From Humibacillus sp. DSM 29435 (GTDB taxonomy: Bacteria; Actinomycetota; Actinomycetes; Actinomycetales; Dermatophilaceae), in assembly GCF_001758225.1 (NCBI RefSeq), contig NZ_MAST01000051.1, forward strand, positions 124,001 through 188,000: a DNA stretch of 64,000 bases, in the 5' to 3' direction. The notes beneath the pieces are model-generated. The model was given only the letters and a program-made list of their open reading frames with translations. It made no database searches and was not told where the DNA came from. The position numbers were made by a program, and so were the translations under genes. Shown here piece by piece: positions 55,887 to 64,000 of this stretch (within the stretch, counting starts at the first letter, position 1; every line of letters begins with the position of its first letter).

Positions 55887-56791
55887 CGCGGACCCGCCAC
55901 CTCAGGAGTGCGGTACTGCTCCATGAAGAGCTCCTCGAGGGTCGGGGGAGCGCTGGTCAGCGTGCGGATGCCGTGCCGCCCGAGCCTTTCGAGCAGGGCG
56001 CCCAGGTGGGCCGTCTCGACCGTGCAGTGCAGCTCATGGTCGGTGATGACGAGGTCGACGACCCCAGACAGGTCGGCAAGATCGGTCTCGGCCACCGGTC
56101 GCTCCAGGCCGGCCCCCACCGTGGTGCGGGCCAGGTGACGAAGTTGTGACAGGGTGCCCGACTCGACGTTGCGCCCCTCCCGGATGATGCTGACCCGGTC
56201 ACACAGCGACTCGACCTCACCGAGGATGTGGCTGGAGAGCAGCACGGTGCCGCCGCCGTCACGAAAGTCGCGAACGGCCTCGCGGAACACCGCTTCCATG
56301 AGCGGGTCGAGACCCGATGTGGGTTCGTCGAGGATGAGCAGCTCGACGTCTGAGGACAGGGCTGCGACAAGAGCGACCTTCTGCCGGTTGCCCTTTGAGT
56401 ACGTGCGGCTCTTCTTGGTGGGGTCGAGAGCGAAGCGTTCCAGCAGCTCGGCGCGGCGCCTCTCGTCGAGGCCGCCACGGAGGTTGCCGAGCAGGTCGAT
56501 CACCTCGCCGCCGCTGAGGTTGGGCCACAGGGCGACGTCACCCGGCACGTACGACAGGCGTCGGTGCAGTGTCTCCACGTCGCGCCTCGGGTCGCCCCCC
56601 AGTAGCGAGACTGCTCCAGAGTCGGCGCGCATCAGGCCGAGCAGAATCCTGATCGTCGTCGACTTACCGGCTCCGTTCGGGCCGAGAAAGCCGTGGATCT
56701 CGCCCGTGTCCACCTCGAGGTCGAGGCCGTCGAGCGCCTTTGTGCGCCCGAATGTCTTGCGAAGGTCGACCACCTGGATCGCTGAGGTCAT
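55883..56791 (-). CDS. ABC transporter ATP-binding protein
   Basis: A 302-residue ATPase for the duplicated permease. Walker A is [20 protein letters not shown], the signature is [15 protein letters not shown] (S-K-G-N-R instead of LSGGQ, common in this exporter class), and Walker B is [14 protein letters not shown]. The switch His lies in [15 protein letters not shown]-terminal accessory domain of about 85 residues follows. ATG 56791 has TACTCT 7 bases upstream; the in-frame ATG at 56812 lies before that element. It is probably repressed by the divergent GbsR-like regulator through the palindrome at 56818. Confidence 0.92.
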   Translation of the reverse strand: MTSAIQVVDLRKTFGRTKALDGLDLEVDTGEIHGFLGPNGAGKSTTIRILLGLMRADSGAVSLLGGDPRRDVETLHRRLSYVPGDVALWPNLSGGEVIDLLGNLRGGLDERRRAELLERFALDPTKKSRTYSKGNRQKVALVAALSSDVELLILDEPTSGLDPLMEAVFREAVRDFRDGGGTVLLSSHILGEVESLCDRVSIIREGRNVESGTLSQLRHLARTTVGAGLERPVAETDLADLSGVVDLVITDHELHCTVETAHLGALLERLGRHGIRTLTSAPPTLEELFMEQYRTPEVAGPR

Positions 56792-56798
56792 GCGTTCC

Positions 56799-56804
56799 AG
56801 AGTA
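56799..56804 (-). promoter_or_regulatory. Leaderless-type -10 element of the ABC exporter operon
   Basis: Reading leftward, TACTCT is followed by 7 bases and ATG 56791. The palindrome at 56818-56830 sits between the expected -10 and -35 positions. Confidence 0.55.
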
Positions 56805-56817
56805 CACTTCATTCACT

Positions 56818-56830
56818 AGATTCTGAATCT
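56818..56830. promoter_or_regulatory. Palindromic operator AGATTC-T-GAATCT
   Basis: A perfect 6+1+6 inverted repeat lies in the AT-rich 87-base gap between the ABC exporter operon and its divergent GbsR-like regulator. Its position over both promoters suggests the regulator's binding site. This is inference. Confidence 0.5.
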
Positions 56831-56878
56831 TAATAAGAAGACGATATGCTGCGTGCAGTCGTACATGAGGAGGCGATC

Positions 56879-57424
56879 GTGGGCGCAGCCCGACGAGCGG
56901 CAGCCCGAACTACCAGGCCCGCGGTCGACGGCCTTGGCCGAGACGAGGGAGCAGTCTCCGCCTACGTCGAGCGGTTCGGTAACACGCTCACCGAGGCGGG
57001 GATCCCACGACTTGCCTCGCGCGTGTTCGCCCAGCTGCTGGCCGACGACGACGGTCGGATGACCGCCGCCGAGCTCACTGAGTCGCTTGAGGTCAGCCCC
57101 GCTGCCATCTCTGGTGCGGTGCGCTACCTGACCCAGGTGTCGATGATCGGCAAGGAGCGTGAGCGGGGTTCTCGCCGCGACGTCTACGTCGTGCACACCG
57201 ACGCGTGGCACGAGGCCATCATGCGCCGCGACCACCTCTTGGGCCAGCTGTCTTCGGGCATGCAGGCAGGGGTCGACGCGGTGGGGGGAATGCGCACTGC
57301 GCCGGGCCAGCGGCTTCGCCTCTCGATCGAGTTCCTGGACTTTGTGGCCGAGTCGATGGCCACGATGAGCATCGAGTGGGATCGGCGAAAGGCCGATATC
57401 GTCGCCGGCTGGCCACCGTCCTGA
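56879..57424 (+). CDS. GbsR/MarR-type transcriptional regulator
   Basis: A 181-residue winged-helix protein. The DNA-binding part reads AGIPRLASRVFAQLLADDDG, MTAAELTESLEVSPAAISGA, then VRYLTQVSMIGKERERGSR and DVYVV. A helical dimerisation tail follows. The family commonly represses a divergent ABC exporter, as arranged here. GTG 56879 is chosen because GAGGAGG (56867-56873) precedes it at ideal spacing. The in-frame ATG 56846 would add 11 residues and could be used from a leaderless message. Confidence 0.87.
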   Translation: MGAARRAAARTTRPAVDGLGRDEGAVSAYVERFGNTLTEAGIPRLASRVFAQLLADDDGRMTAAELTESLEVSPAAISGAVRYLTQVSMIGKERERGSRRDVYVVHTDAWHEAIMRRDHLLGQLSSGMQAGVDAVGGMRTAPGQRLRLSIEFLDFVAESMATMSIEWDRRKADIVAGWPPS

Positions 57425-57753
57425 CGACGCTCGCGTGACGAGCGGAACGATGATGCGGTCGGATGCCGTGCTGCTGGGCTTGGTGGGGCGTCAAGGATGG
57501 ACCTGACGCAACCCACTGGTGGGTAGTGGTCGTGGGGCACGATGCTGCGTCGCTCATCACTATCCACGGTCCGGGCGAAGGGGTAGTACGCGGCTTGCTG
57601 CCGTTGCGGCCATACGTCCTGTGAAGCGGATGAGCGCCGGCATCCTGTTTTCGTAATAGGCCGAGTGCACCGACCAACGCGCACGGGAGAAGCCGTCGAA
57701 CTCGGTAGACGACATCCCAAGCCTCGCGGTCCCGAGCGCTGCCAGCGGCGCCG
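57425..57753. other. Intergenic stretch without recognisable gene
   Basis: About 330 bases after the regulator. Open frames here are short or run antisense across neighbours and match nothing I recognise. It is the left part of a 489-base gene-free region that ends in a large palindrome. Confidence 0.5.
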
Positions 57754-57822
57754 CCCGTACGAAACTGGCCACTCGACTGTGGTGGGAGCCACCCCATAGT
57801 CGAGTGGCCAGTTTCGTACGGG
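57754..57822. repeat. Perfect 25-bp inverted repeat, member of a dispersed family
   Basis: Arms at 57754-57778 and 57798-57822 are exact reverse complements; the right arm contains AGTCGAGTGGCCAGTTTCG. The 19-base loop itself holds GGTGG-GAG-CCACC. A third, degenerate copy of the right arm follows at about 57829-57850 (CGAGTGGCGAGCTTCGTACC). The same motif bounds the element at 21665-21903. A REP/MITE-like element is likely; it could also terminate transcription. Confidence 0.75.
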
Positions 57823-57899
57823 ACAACATCGAGTGGCGAGCTTCGTACCGAGCGATCGTCATGGCCAGTCGGTTGCGAGGACTCTGGTCGGGCTCGGCC

Positions 57900-57905
57900 T
57901 ACACT
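57900..57905 (+). promoter_or_regulatory. -10 element of the TIGR03085 gene
   Basis: TACACT lies 8 bases before ATG 57914, with no Shine-Dalgarno. It is placed just after the degenerate third repeat copy. Confidence 0.4.
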
Positions 57906-57913
57906 TCGTGGTT

Positions 57914-58555
57914 ATGGTCGGGCAGCTCTTCGATGCCAGTGAGCGAGCGCAACTGTGCGACCTGCTGGATGAGCTCGGTCCTGACGCACCAACCCTGCTC
58001 GCGCCCTGGACGTCTCGTGACCTCGCCGCGCACCTGGTCCTGCGCGATCTCGATCGCCTGGCAGGCCCCGGGCTTGTCCTGCCCGGTTGGTGGGGCCGCT
58101 TCGCCGAAGGGCGAACACGAGCCCTGGCATGCAGAGACTTTCCCTGGCTCGTTGACACGATCCGCTCCGGACCGCCGCCAGGCTTCTTCCGGGTCGGATG
58201 GGTGCGTCGCGGACCCAACCTCAACGAGTTCTTCGTCCACCATGAGGACGTACGCAGGGCCAACGGTCGCGGTCCTCGACGCAACGAACCTGCGATGGAC
58301 GAGGCCCTGTGGAAGAACGTTCAGCTCGCCCCGTGGTTCCTCACACGGCGACTACGTGGTGCAGGCCTGGAGTTGCACTGGGCAGGAGCGGTGAAGACCC
58401 TCACCGCACGGCGAGGGCGACCCATCGCCCGCATCACCGGCCCGCCCGGCGAACTGCTCCTGTACCTCTTCGGCCGCCAACGCGCGGCACACGTTGAGCT
58501 GGACGGGTCTCCCGCCGCCGTCGAAGCGGTGCGACACGCGCGGTTCGGGATGTAG
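57914..58555 (+). CDS. TIGR03085-family metal-binding protein
   Basis: A 213-residue protein of the DinB-like/maleylpyruvate-isomerase-N superfamily found in Actinobacteria. Seen are LCDLLDELGPDAPTLLAPW, TSRDLAAHLVLRDLDRLAGP, NEFFVHHEDVRRANG and ITGPPGELLLYLFGRQRAA. The conserved histidines in DLAAHL and FFVHHEDV are the probable metal ligands. The activity is unknown; relatives depend on mycothiol. ATG 57914 is selected since sequence before it is the repeat region. Confidence 0.85.
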   Translation: MVGQLFDASERAQLCDLLDELGPDAPTLLAPWTSRDLAAHLVLRDLDRLAGPGLVLPGWWGRFAEGRTRALACRDFPWLVDTIRSGPPPGFFRVGWVRRGPNLNEFFVHHEDVRRANGRGPRRNEPAMDEALWKNVQLAPWFLTRRLRGAGLELHWAGAVKTLTARRGRPIARITGPPGELLLYLFGRQRAAHVELDGSPAAVEAVRHARFGM

Positions 58556-58735
58556 CAAGACCAGCAGGCGTTGGCGCTGGGTCTGCCTGATTGTGCCTTG
58601 GCCTCCTCCCAGCATGCTCACTGGCCGCGGACAGTGAACACGGTCATAGGTTGGGCATATGGGGAGCGGAGTCGTGGGCCTGGCCCAAACCCCTGGGCAG
58701 CTGCGGCTCGGTGCCGCCTTCATGCTCGCCCGGGT

Positions 58736-59217
58736 CTGGCTGAGACGCCTGTATCTCCACCCGAAGAGCGGTCAGCTCGTCGGTATGGACTCCACCCGCC
58801 GCGTTTTCGGCGGCAACCTCCGCAAGTACCTCCTGGCCAGCGACGCCGGCGTCTGCCGCACCCCTTGGTGCGACGCTCGCATCCGCCACCTCGACCATAT
58901 CCACGACCACGCCCAAGGCGGGCCCACCACCGCCACCAACGGCCAAGGGTTGTGCAGTACGCGGGCCTCGACGTGATTCGTCGGCGTTCCGGGCTGTCGC
59001 TCGAGACCACCGTCGACCAGCTGCTCGACCGCGAGCGTCGCGTGCGCTGCACCCACACCAAACAGCTCCCCGGCTTCACCGCCCGCACCCTCGAAACTCG
59101 ACAACCCGGCGCACCACACCTCGTCGAGCTCACCACCCCACCGGACACACCCACCAATCCACGCCGCCACCCCTCATCCCCTTCGAGCGCTACCTCACCG
59201 ACCTCGTCGCCGGCTGA
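58736..59217 (+). pseudogene. Remnant of a DUF222/HNH endonuclease gene
   Basis: One frame (58736-58950) encodes the C-terminal HNH part of the 13E12/DUF222 family: VFGGNLRKYLLASDAGVCRT, then PWCDARIRHLDHIHDHAQGG and NGQGLC. The remaining family tail, RCTHTKQLPGFTARTLETRQ and PHLVELTTP, continues only in another frame from about 59045. A stretch of about 90 bases that breaks the HNH domain lies between. The N-terminal 300 or so residues are missing. The gene is truncated, interrupted and not functional. Confidence 0.75.
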
Positions 59218-59329
59218 ACCTCATGACGCACTCACCTGGGCCAGATGCGTCAAGCGCATGGTGGCCAGCGGCTCCGGAACCACGATGGGCGAGGCCGGCA
59301 TCATGAAAGTGCCTGGACGGAGGGCCATT
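59218..59329. other. Spacer before meaB
   Basis: The short stretch between the HNH remnant and the meaB stop shows no gene or clear terminator. Together with 58556-58735, also featureless, it flanks the pseudogene in a 774-base region without an intact gene. Confidence 0.4.
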
Positions 59330-60454
59330 TCACTGCTGATGCGTGCTGGCTTCGTCCCACGCCGCGAGGATGCGGTCGGCTGCGGCCGGGGCCGACAGCT
59401 CTCCCAAGAGCACGGCCTCGCGCACCTCGCCTCGCACGCGCTCCACGCCCGCAGAATGGAGCAACCTCCGGTCAAGCTCGTCGCGCACCAGCGCCCAGGC
59501 GAGGTCGAGCTGCTGCGCGGCACGACGCCGGGCGATACCAGCCGGCCCGACGTATTCACGGTGGGCCAGCACCTTCTCCCAGACGTGCGTCACCCCGACG
59601 TCGGTCAAGGCGGAGCAGGTGACCACAGGGGGTGCCCACTCGGCCGGCCCGTGCACGAGGCGCAGGGCGCCGGCGAGCTGGCGAGCGGCTACCTTCGCCT
59701 CGTTCTCCCGCTCCTCGTCGGCCTTGTTCACGGCAACAACATCGGCAATCTCGACGATGCCCTTCTTGATGCCCTGCAGCTGGTCACCGGTGCGCGCCAA
59801 CGTGAGGAAGAGAAACGTGTCGACCATTCCGGCCACGGTCACCTCCGACTGCCCGACCCCCACCGTCTCGACGATGACGACGTCGTGACCGGCGGCCTCG
59901 AGCACCGACATGGCCTGTGCGGTGGCCCGGGCCACTCCGCCGAGGGTGCCGGCCGACGGCGAGGGACGGATGAAGGCTCGGGGGTCGGCGGCCAAGGCGG
60001 CCATCCGGGTCTTGTCACCGAGCACCGAACCGCCCGTACGCACCGACGACGGGTCGACGGCGAGCACACCGACGCGGTGTCCGTTGGCGAGCAGGTGCCG
60101 CCCCAACGTCTCGATGAAGGTCGACTTCCCGACGCCGGGCACCCCCGAGATCCCCACCCGAACGGTGAGCGACGTGCTGGCCGTCCCGTCTCTGCTCGCC
60201 GGATGGCCTGACGCGGCCAGCCGCTCGAGCAGCACCCGGGCGGCGGTTCGGTGGTCGTCACGCCTCGACTCGACGAGGGTGATCGCCCGGGCGATATCGG
60301 CCCGGTTGCCGGCGACCACACCCGACACGAGGGCGTCGACGTCGACGGCTGCGCGGCGACGAGGTCCCACGGACCCGACAGGACGGTCCGGGTGGGCGGC
60401 ATCCGGTATGCCGTCGGGTGGGTCGCTGGAGGAGGCGGGATCGTCGGAGGTCAT
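59330..60454 (-). CDS. meaB: Methylmalonyl-CoA mutase-associated GTPase
   Basis: A 374-residue P-loop GTPase (MeaB/ArgK, MMAA in humans) that loads and protects adenosylcobalamin on methylmalonyl-CoA mutase. A divergent N-terminus of about 40 residues precedes the G domain: GISGVPGVGKSTFIETLG (G1), VLAVDPSSVRTGGSVLGDKT, DVVIVETVGVGQSE (G3), VAVNKAD (G4) and VTCSALT (G5). It begins 7 bases after mutB and is the last gene of the operon. ATG 60454 is preferred; the in-frame extension overlaps mutB. Confidence 0.94.
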   Translation of the reverse strand: MTSDDPASSSDPPDGIPDAAHPDRPVGSVGPRRRAAVDVDALVSGVVAGNRADIARAITLVESRRDDHRTAARVLLERLAASGHPASRDGTASTSLTVRVGISGVPGVGKSTFIETLGRHLLANGHRVGVLAVDPSSVRTGGSVLGDKTRMAALAADPRAFIRPSPSAGTLGGVARATAQAMSVLEAAGHDVVIVETVGVGQSEVTVAGMVDTFLFLTLARTGDQLQGIKKGIVEIADVVAVNKADEERENEAKVAARQLAGALRLVHGPAEWAPPVVTCSALTDVGVTHVWEKVLAHREYVGPAGIARRRAAQQLDLAWALVRDELDRRLLHSAGVERVRGEVREAVLLGELSAPAAADRILAAWDEASTHQQ

Positions 60455-60461
60455 GAAGTGC

Positions 60462-62639
60462 TCACTCGCCCAGTCGGGTCGTGAGCTTGGCAAGCAGGTC
60501 GAGCGCGGAGTCGGCGATGACCGAGCCAGGGGGGAACACGGCGGCCGCGCCCATCCGCTTGAGCGTCGGCACGTCGGCCGGGGGAATCACGCCCCCGATG
60601 ACGATCATGATGTCGGGACGGCCCAGGTTGGCGAGGGCCGCCTTGAGGGCGGGCATCAGCGAGAGGTGTCCGGCCGCGAGCGAGCTCACCCCGACGACGT
60701 GAACGTCGGCGTCGACGGCCTGCTGCGCCACCTCCTCGGGGGTGGAGAACAACGGGCCCACGTCGACGTCGAAGCCGAGGTCGGCAAAGGCAGTGACGAC
60801 CACCTTCTGACCGCGGTCGTGACCGTCCTGGCCCATCTTGGCCACGAGGATGCGCGGACGGCGGCCTTCCTGCCGCTCGAACTCGGCCGTCGCCGCCAGC
60901 ACGGCCTCGAACTTGCCGTCTGCGGCATGGCTCGCCTCATCGCGGTACACACCGCTGATCGTATGGATGACGGCGCGGTGGCGCCCGTAGACCTTCTCGA
61001 GCGCGTCGGAGATCTCGCCGACCGTCGCCTTGGCCCGAGCAGCGTCGACGGCGAGCCCGAGCAGGTTTCCCTCGAGTGAGCCATGCCTGGGGCCGGCTGC
61101 GGCCGAAGCGGTCAGCGCCTCGAGGGTCACCCGAACCTGCTCGTCGTCGCGTTCGGCCCGCAAGCGCACCAGCTTGGCCACCTGCTGGCGGTAGACCGAC
61201 TCGCCTTCCACCTTCTTCACCTCCACGGGGTCATCGGTCTCGAGCCGGTAGAGGTTGATCCCGATCACCTTCTGAGCGCCCGAGTCGATGCGCGCCTGGG
61301 TGCGCGCCGCGGCCTCCTCGATACGCATCTTCGGGATGCCGGCCTCGATCGCCCGAGCCATCCCGCCGGCCGCCTCCACCTCCTCGATGTGCGACCACGC
61401 CCGGGTCGCGAGGTCATGGGTGAGCCGCTCGACGTAGAACGATCCGGCCCACGGGTCGATGATGTTCGTCGTACCCGACTCCTGCTGAAGCAGCAGCTGG
61501 GTGTTGCGCGCGATCCGGGCCGAGAAGTCGGTCGGCAGAGCGAGGGCCTCGTCGAGCGCGTTGGTGTGCAGCGACTGCGTGTGACCCTGGGTGGCCGCCA
61601 TGGCCTCGATGCAGGTGCGCTGAACGTTGTTGAACACGTCCTGGGCCGTGAGCGACCAACCGCTCGTCTGGCAGTGGGTACGCAGCGACAGCGACTTCGG
61701 GTTCTTCGGTTCGAACTGGGCGACGAGGCGGGCCCAGAGGGCTCGAGCGGCGCGCAGCTTCGCCACCTCCATGAAGAAGTTCATGCCGACCGCCCAGAAG
61801 AACGACAGGCGGGGTGCGAAGTGGTCGATGTCGAGCCCGGCGGCCAGCCCGGCCCGGATGTACTCGACGCCGTCGGCCAGGGTGTAGGCCAGCTCGAGGT
61901 CGTTCGTCGCCCCGGCCTCCTGGATGTGGTACCCCGAGATGGAGATCGAGTTGTAGCGCGGCATTCGGGCGGCCGTGTAGGCGAAGATGTCGGAGATGAT
62001 CCGCATGCTCGGCGCCGGGGGGTAGATGTAGGTGTTGCGAACCATGAACTCCTTGAGGATGTCGTTCTGGATCGTCCCCATGAGCTGTTCCGGCTTCACC
62101 CCCTGCTCCTCCGCCGCGGCGATGTAGAGCGCGAGAACCGGCAGCACCGCGCCGTTCATCGTCATCGACACCGACATCTCGTCAAGCGGGATGCCGTCGA
62201 AGAGGGTTCGGGCGTCGTAGATCGAGTCGATGGCCACCCCGGCCATCCCGACGTCGCCGCGCACCCGCGGGTGGTCGGAGTCGTAACCTCGATGGGTGGC
62301 GAGGTCGAAGGCCACCGACAGGCCCTTCTGCCCGGCCGCCAGGTTGCGGCGGTAGAACGCGTTGCTCTCCTCGGCGGTCGAGAAGCCCGCGTACTGGCGC
62401 ACGGTCCACGGCTGGGTCGTGTACATCGTCGGGTAGGGCCCGCGCAGGAACGGACGCAGACCGGGCCACGTGTCGAGCGCGTCCAGGCCGGCGGTGTGCT
62501 CGGGGCCGTAGACGGGCAGCACGTCGATGCCCTCGGGCGCCGTCCAGGTCGCGTCACCGTGGGCCACCGTGCCGGCGCCGACCTCGAGGGGAGTCTCGCT
62601 CTTTAGCGACAGGCCGGCGAAGCTCTTCGGGACCGTCAT
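60462..62639 (-). CDS. mutB: Methylmalonyl-CoA mutase large (alpha) subunit
   Basis: A 725-residue B12-dependent mutase interconverting succinyl-CoA and (R)-methylmalonyl-CoA. The barrel shows [56 protein letters not shown] and [20 protein letters not shown]. The C-terminal cobalamin domain has [20 protein letters not shown] with the DxHxxG cobalt-ligand His, then SSLAAGH and VIGGVIPP. It overlaps mutA by 4 bases. It serves propionate/odd-chain metabolism and connects to the TCA genes present here. Confidence 0.97.
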   Translation of the reverse strand: MTVPKSFAGLSLKSETPLEVGAGTVAHGDATWTAPEGIDVLPVYGPEHTAGLDALDTWPGLRPFLRGPYPTMYTTQPWTVRQYAGFSTAEESNAFYRRNLAAGQKGLSVAFDLATHRGYDSDHPRVRGDVGMAGVAIDSIYDARTLFDGIPLDEMSVSMTMNGAVLPVLALYIAAAEEQGVKPEQLMGTIQNDILKEFMVRNTYIYPPAPSMRIISDIFAYTAARMPRYNSISISGYHIQEAGATNDLELAYTLADGVEYIRAGLAAGLDIDHFAPRLSFFWAVGMNFFMEVAKLRAARALWARLVAQFEPKNPKSLSLRTHCQTSGWSLTAQDVFNNVQRTCIEAMAATQGHTQSLHTNALDEALALPTDFSARIARNTQLLLQQESGTTNIIDPWAGSFYVERLTHDLATRAWSHIEEVEAAGGMARAIEAGIPKMRIEEAAARTQARIDSGAQKVIGINLYRLETDDPVEVKKVEGESVYRQQVAKLVRLRAERDDEQVRVTLEALTASAAAGPRHGSLEGNLLGLAVDAARAKATVGEISDALEKVYGRHRAVIHTISGVYRDEASHAADGKFEAVLAATAEFERQEGRRPRILVAKMGQDGHDRGQKVVVTAFADLGFDVDVGPLFSTPEEVAQQAVDADVHVVGVSSLAAGHLSLMPALKAALANLGRPDIMIVIGGVIPPADVPTLKRMGAAAVFPPGSVIADSALDLLAKLTTRLGE

Positions 62640-64000
62640 GCCAGCTTCTCCCTCGTTCTGCGCAGCATGGCCAAGGCGTTCACGCCGACCGCCGCGTGGT
62701 CATCGACCAGGTCGGCAGCCACCGTGCCCGGGCCCGGCCGCCCGGCCAGCACGACCCACCGGGCCCCGGCTGCCCTCAGTGCGTCGACCGCCTCGGCGCC
62801 GTACTGCGCGTACGCGGCGTCGGTGCCGCACAGGCACACCACGGGTTGGCCGTCGTAGGCCGCGAGCAGCGACTCGACGCCGTCGGTCGGTCCGGACAAG
62901 ACGACGGGAACGCCACCGGCCCCGAAAAGATTGGTGGCAAAGGTGGCTCGGGCCGTGTAGGCCGCAATGGTGCCAAGGGTGGCCAGGAACACCGGGGCTT
63001 CGACCGGCTCGTCACGCAGCTCCTCGAAGGCCCACCCGTAGCGCCGCACCTTTGGCGCCGTCGGGTCGGCAGCGCGTTCGAGCACCGGCTCGCCGGGGTT
63101 GGGAAACTCGCTGAGCCCGGTGATCGGCCGTCGTCGATAGGCGACGTCGTCGTCACGGCGAGCCGCGACCTCGGCGATGCGGGCGACGAGCGAGCCGTCG
63201 TCGATGGTGGCCTCCACGCCGCCATCGCCCTCGATGCGAACGAACTCGGCCCAGGCGGCCTGCGCCAGGTCGTTGGTGAGCCGCTCGATGGCGTAGGAGC
63301 CACCGACGGGGTCGAGCACCGCAGCCACGTGCGACTCCCACACCAGCAGGGACGAGGTGTTGCGAGCATTCCGTCGCCCCAGGCTGCTCGGCTGGCCGAG
63401 ACCGGAGTCGAACGGGAGCACGGTGACCGCGTCAGCGCCGCCGACGCCCGCCGCAAAGGCCGCGACGGTCGTTCGCAGCATGTTGACGTAAGGGTCTCGG
63501 TTGCTCGTCATCGCGCGGCTCGTCACGGCGTGCTGACGCTGCGCGGCGGCCTCCGGCGGCGCCTGGGACAGCTCGGCGACCCGGGCCCAGAGTCGTCGTG
63601 CGGCCCGAAGCTTGGCGATCGTGGCGAACTGCTCGACCGTCGCTGCGTAGCGAAACTCCATCAGGGCCAATGCCTGGTCGACCGGCCAGCCGGCTGCGGT
63701 CAGGGCCCGGAGGTAGGTTGCGCCGACCGCAAGGGAGTAGCCCAGCTCCTGGCCGTCAGACGCGCCGAGGTCGTGCACCGCGGTGGCGTCGACGACGACG
63801 GCGAGCAGGTCGTGCCCGCGGGCGAGGCCGGCCACGGCCGAAACCGTCTCCGCCGTCTGACCAGTGGGTGGGCTGCCGCCACGCAGTCGTACTGCGACCG
63901 GGTCGGAGCCGAGGTTGGTGCCGGGGGCTGGGGTGGTGCCCCGCTCAACCAACAGGTCGGTGAGGGCCGTGGCGGCGCCGACCGGGTCGGCGGGGGAGTC
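62636..64000 (-). CDS. mutA: Methylmalonyl-CoA mutase small (beta) subunit, 5' end missing
   Basis: Partial; the frame stays open to the window edge (the ORF-internal TTG at 63952 is not the true start). About 455 residues are seen. The subunit is structural, related to MutB but without substrate or cobalamin-binding residues. Here are [60 protein letters not shown] and [20 protein letters not shown]. No DxHxxG motif is present in the C-terminal domain, as expected. It is coupled to mutB by a 4-base overlap. Confidence 0.92.
   Translation of the reverse strand, partial: DSPADPVGAATALTDLLVERGTTPAPGTNLGSDPVAVRLRGGSPPTGQTAETVSAVAGLARGHDLLAVVVDATAVHDLGASDGQELGYSLAVGATYLRALTAAGWPVDQALALMEFRYAATVEQFATIAKLRAARRLWARVAELSQAPPEAAAQRQHAVTSRAMTSNRDPYVNMLRTTVAAFAAGVGGADAVTVLPFDSGLGQPSSLGRRNARNTSSLLVWESHVAAVLDPVGGSYAIERLTNDLAQAAWAEFVRIEGDGGVEATIDDGSLVARIAEVAARRDDDVAYRRRPITGLSEFPNPGEPVLERAADPTAPKVRRYGWAFEELRDEPVEAPVFLATLGTIAAYTARATFATNLFGAGGVPVVLSGPTDGVESLLAAYDGQPVVCLCGTDAAYAQYGAEAVDALRAAGARWVVLAGRPGPGTVAADLVDDHAAVGVNALAMLRRTREKLA

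Noticed and set aside
57184-57792. Leftward frames of about 200 residues over the GbsR-like gene and the palindrome
   Set aside because: Arg/Ser/Pro-rich composition typical of shadow frames, with no family match and partial overlap of a clear gene.
58571-60211. 546-residue forward open frame
   Set aside because: It strings together part of the HNH remnant and the antisense of meaB; the meaB protein on the other strand is unambiguous.

Overview
The window is dense, high-GC bacterial chromosome (about 70% G+C judged by eye, GTG and ATG starts, short intergenic gaps). The gene set points to a Gram-positive actinobacterium, most likely order Micrococcales and perhaps the Intrasporangiaceae. Indicators are the sucD - DUF6350/PerM - purN - purH order also known from mycobacteria, folD followed by DUF3017, an SdhCAB-type succinate dehydrogenase, a TIGR03085-type protein, and the mutA-mutB-meaB methylmalonyl-CoA mutase operon. 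No rRNA, tRNA, CRISPR array or intact transposon was seen. Family placement is inference; the gene content is read from the sequence.

Layout. (1) 1-7.1 kb: end of sucD, a PerM-like membrane protein, purN, a ZTP riboswitch and purH, then a DMT exporter and a PadR/HAAS pair. (2) 7.1-27.6 kb: a catabolic island for a nitrogen heterocycle. It holds a ring-opening amidohydrolase (barbiturase/cyanuric acid hydrolase family), carbamate kinase, hydantoinase/oxoprolinase A and B subunits, a nitrilase-superfamily amidase, a three-subunit molybdenum hydroxylase with a CoxG-like partner, a uracil-type NCS2 permease and a PucR regulator. Divergent from PucR are an AllH-like protein and an AllF-AllG fusion (oxamate carbamoyltransferase family). 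(3) 27.8-31.8 kb: a heterodimeric ABC exporter with one ATP site apparently erased. (4) 32-37.9 kb: NAD(P)H-dependent reductase, folD, DUF3017, malate dehydrogenase, and a DUF3307-like/SatD pair. (5) 38-45.5 kb: dTDP-rhamnose genes rfbD, rfbB, rfbA and rfbC, galactokinase, trpS, a 2H phosphoesterase and a YihY protein. (6) 45.5-56.8 kb: D,D-carboxypeptidase, sdhCAB, an SDR, UDP-glucose dehydrogenase, mannose-1-phosphate guanylyltransferase, and an ABC-2 type exporter with a GbsR-like regulator. (7) 57.4-59.3 kb: a repeat-rich stretch with a long perfect inverted repeat, a TIGR03085 protein and a broken HNH endonuclease gene. (8) 59.3-64 kb: meaB, mutB and partial mutA.

How the genes may work together. 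The island at 7.1-27.6 kb reads as an oxidative pyrimidine pathway with a phosphorolytic ending. The permease would import uracil or a relative, the Mo-hydroxylase would oxidise it to barbiturate, and the ring-opening enzyme would give ureidomalonate. The AllFGH-type carbamoyltransferase could then split ureidomalonate with phosphate into malonamate and carbamoyl phosphate. Carbamate kinase would recover ATP, and the nitrilase-family amidase would release ammonia and malonate. This is inference by analogy with oxalurate (the E. coli AllFGH substrate), from which ureidomalonate differs by one CH2. No separate ureidomalonase is visible in the window.

A recurring promoter pattern is also visible. 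At least a dozen genes have a TANNNT-like -10 hexamer 6-8 bases before the start codon and no Shine-Dalgarno sequence, as expected for leaderless mRNAs common in Actinobacteria. I used this pattern to choose several start codons.
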